From: CAMNAO01 sp045605145
GTDB taxonomy: Bacteria; Bacillota; Clostridia; Oscillospirales; Oscillospiraceae
Reading direction: 5' to 3'
DNA: 36,254 bases
Assembly: GCA_045605145.1 (NCBI GenBank)
Contig: JAZUPH010000015.1
Coordinates: forward strand, 1 to 36,254
Each line of letters begins with the position of its first letter. Position 1 is the first letter of the stretch. Positions 34,322 through 36,254 of this stretch are shown piece by piece. Below the pieces are notes generated by a model. It saw only the letters and a program-made list of their open reading frames with translations. It had not been told where the DNA came from and searched no databases. A program made the position numbers and the translations under genes.

Positions 34322-35005
34322 ATGAAGATCAAAGATATACTCAGCAGGGTCGACCACACCAATCTGAGCCAGACTGCGACCTGGGATGATATTCAAACAC
34401 TGTGTTTTGAGGCGGCAAGGTACGACACTGCCTCTGTGTGCATCGGAAACGCGTATATCAGCAGCGCCGTGGATTATATGCACTCTATCGGCAGCTGTGT
34501 TGGCGTCGGTGCCTGTATCGGCTTCCCAAACGGGTACTCCACCACAGCCACTAAGGTGTTTGAGACGCAGGATGCAATAGCCAAGGGCGCCGAGGATATT
34601 GATATGGTCATAAATCTGGGTTGGGTCAAGGACGGGCGCTATGACGACGTGCTCAGTGAGGTCACAGCCGTTAAAGAGGCCTGCGGTAACCATATACTGA
34701 AGGTGATAATAGAGACCTGCTTCCTTACACAGGAGGAGAAGATCCGTATGTGTGAGATTGTTTCCATGTCCGGCGCCGATTACATAAAGACCTCCACCGG
34801 CTTTGCCTCCGCAGGAGCCACCTTTGAAGATGTGGAGCTGTTTAAAAAGCACATTGCGCCCCATGTAAAGATCAAGGCTGCCGGCGGTATCCGCACACTG
34901 GACGATGCCAAGCACTTTGTTGAGCTGGGCTGTGAGCGCCTGGGAACAAGCCGCATCGTCAAAGCCTGTATCGATCTGGGCCTCGACCCGGAAGACGAGA
35001 TATGA
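34322..35005 (+). CDS. deoC: Deoxyribose-phosphate aldolase
   Basis: The 227-residue TIM-barrel class I aldolase splits deoxyribose-5-phosphate into acetaldehyde and glyceraldehyde-3-phosphate. The start RVDHTNLSQ is typical. The Schiff-base lysine is K156 in YIKTSTGF, and K185 in IKAAGGIRT is the second active-site lysine. ILKVIIETC is the third strand motif. GGAGG lies 7 nt before the ATG. The nucleoside phosphorylase gene starts 12 nt after the stop, giving a nucleoside salvage/catabolism operon. Confidence 0.97.
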   Translation: MKIKDILSRVDHTNLSQTATWDDIQTLCFEAARYDTASVCIGNAYISSAVDYMHSIGSCVGVGACIGFPNGYSTTATKVFETQDAIAKGAEDIDMVINLGWVKDGRYDDVLSEVTAVKEACGNHILKVIIETCFLTQEEKIRMCEIVSMSGADYIKTSTGFASAGATFEDVELFKKHIAPHVKIKAAGGIRTLDDAKHFVELGCERLGTSRIVKACIDLGLDPEDEI

Positions 35006-35017
35006 GGAGGCGCAGAT

Positions 35018-36254
35018 ATGTCAATGTACGACATTATTGCAAAAAAGCGTCTTGGTCACGCGCTGAGTGATGATGAGATACGGCAGCTTATCGCCGGATA
35101 TACAAACGGCAGCATACCGGACTATCAGATGTCGGCCCTCACCATGGCCATCTGCTTTCAGGGCATGGATGAGCATGAGACGGCGGTTCTTACCGACGCC
35201 ATGGCGCACAGCGGTGACATGATCGACCTTAGCCGCTTCGGCAATCTTAGCGTTGACAAACATTCCACCGGCGGCGTGGGCGACAAGACCACCATGATCG
35301 TTGCGCCCATCGTTGCAGCCCTGGGCGGCAAGGTAGCAAAAATGAGCGGGCGCGGCCTGGGTCACACAGGCGGCACATTAGATAAACTGGAGTCCATACC
35401 CGGCTTTTCCGTGGACATGACCCCCCAGAAACTTATGCAGCAGTGCGAAGAAATAGGCATCGCTGTGGCTGGTCAGACAGGCAACCTTGCACCCGCGGAT
35501 AAAAAGCTCTACGCACTGCGGGATGTCACCGCCACCGTTGACTCCATCCCCCTCATCTGCTCAAGCATCATGTCCAAAAAGCTGGCAGCGGGCGCTAAGA
35601 GCATCGTGCTGGATGTCAAGGTAGGCAGCGGCGCATTCGCCAAGACTCCGGAATTTGCCTATGAGCTTGCTGGCAATATGATCGCCATAGGCAAGGCCTG
35701 CGGCAGAAACATGACCGCCGTTATCAGTAACATGGATCAGCCCCTTGGCTGGGCGGTAGGCAACGCACTTGAGGTCAAAGAGGCGATTGATGTTCTCTCC
35801 GGCGTGGAAGTGCCGGATCTGAAGCAGCTGTGCATTGAGCTGGCCGCAAATATGCTAAGCCTGTGTCACGGGTGGGAGATTGGTTTTGCCCGAGCCGCCT
35901 GCAAGCAGGCGATCAGCAGCGGGCTTGCCCTTGCAAAATTCAAGGAGTGGGTTGCGGCTCAGGGCGGTGACCCCGCCGTGGCGGACGATCCCTCTCTCCT
36001 GCCCCGCGCCGCTTACAAGGCAACCGTGGTCGCCCCTTGTGACGGGTACATTCAGGCCATGGACACGGAAGCCATCGGCTCTCTGTGCGTCAAGCTGGGC
36101 GCAGGACGCAAGGAAATGGGCGACAGCATTGACCACGCGGCAGGCATCGTTTTCCGCCGCAAGACCGGCAATATGTTAAAGGCCGGGCTTGCTGTTGCCA
36201 ATATTTACGGCAACGATGAAGCCGCCGTCAACGCGGTAGCGCAGGAACTGCTTG
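35018..36254 (+). CDS. pdp: Pyrimidine-nucleoside phosphorylase (partial, C-terminus off the right edge)
   Basis: It phosphorolyses uridine, thymidine and deoxyuridine to base plus (deoxy)ribose-1-phosphate; deoC acts further along the pathway. The 412 visible residues lack only about the last 25. Motifs seen: SVDKHSTGGVGDKTT, KMSGRGLGHTGGTLDKLE, and SSIMSKKLAAGAKSIVLDVK with the KVGSGAF substrate segment. The ATG at 35018 has AGGAGG 7 nt upstream. Deoxyribose-1-phosphate would still need a phosphopentomutase, which is not in the window. deoA-type thymidine phosphorylase is an alternative name. Confidence 0.95.
   Translation, partial: MSMYDIIAKKRLGHALSDDEIRQLIAGYTNGSIPDYQMSALTMAICFQGMDEHETAVLTDAMAHSGDMIDLSRFGNLSVDKHSTGGVGDKTTMIVAPIVAALGGKVAKMSGRGLGHTGGTLDKLESIPGFSVDMTPQKLMQQCEEIGIAVAGQTGNLAPADKKLYALRDVTATVDSIPLICSSIMSKKLAAGAKSIVLDVKVGSGAFAKTPEFAYELAGNMIAIGKACGRNMTAVISNMDQPLGWAVGNALEVKEAIDVLSGVEVPDLKQLCIELAANMLSLCHGWEIGFARAACKQAISSGLALAKFKEWVAAQGGDPAVADDPSLLPRAAYKATVVAPCDGYIQAMDTEAIGSLCVKLGAGRKEMGDSIDHAAGIVFRRKTGNMLKAGLAVANIYGNDEAAVNAVAQELL

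Noticed and set aside
1..36254. tRNA, rRNA, SRP RNA, CRISPR, IS or prophage content
   Set aside because: No intergenic gap is long enough or has the needed structure, and no transposase, integrase or Cas motif is seen in any frame.

Overview
This is a GC-rich chromosomal window from a low-redundancy bacterial genome that looks like Bacillota, class Clostridia (probably an Oscillospiraceae-type gut anaerobe; this placement is inferred). The reasons are the ylxM-ffh-rpsP-khpA-rimM-trmD cluster, the dgt-dnaG pair, a split transketolase, an LtaS-type sulfatase, a YfmF-like M16 protein and near-universal strong AGGAGG ribosome sites. Most of the content is core. I see no rRNA, tRNA, CRISPR array, transposase or phage gene. 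Both ends are cut inside genes (dnaG on the left, pyrimidine-nucleoside phosphorylase on the right).

Layout. 1-2706 (-): dnaG (partial) and dgt. 2899-5934 (+): prfC (RF3) and a MATE exporter, closed by a convergent terminator. 5984-9773 (-): an orphan PfkB sugar kinase, then the tldD-tldE protease pair. 9962-11157 (+): a DUF1643 protein and a stand-alone pyruvate-kinase-C-like domain protein, sharing one promoter. 11234-20599 (-): an acidic coiled-coil protein, a YfmF-like inactive M16 peptidase, and a 2433-residue cyclic beta-1,2-glucan synthase-like enzyme (GT84 + GH189-like + GH94). 20750-25452 (+): the SRP/ribosome-maturation operon, driven by a near-consensus promoter and ending in an unusual in-frame TrmD::M29-aminopeptidase ORF. 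25758-30137 (+): NUDIX hydrolase, transketolase N and C subunits, and an LTA-synthase-like sulfatase, closed by a strong terminator. 30218-33989 (-): a zinc-ribbon membrane protein, an ABC-F ATPase and a YdcF-family membrane protein. 34322-36254 (+): deoC and pyrimidine-nucleoside phosphorylase (deoxynucleoside catabolism).

Four observations stand out. (1) The tRNA methyltransferase TrmD is fused without a stop codon to a complete M29 aminopeptidase whose own Shine-Dalgarno and ATG are still present at the junction. (2) A perfect intrinsic-terminator hairpin with a U-run sits five bases before the ABC-F start codon, overlapped by a 17-codon leader ORF, which suggests attenuation control. (3) A full three-module cyclic beta-1,2-glucan synthase occurs in a Gram-positive-type genome with no obvious exporter beside it. 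(4) A perfect 9-bp inverted repeat overlaps the -35 region of the zinc-ribbon protein promoter.
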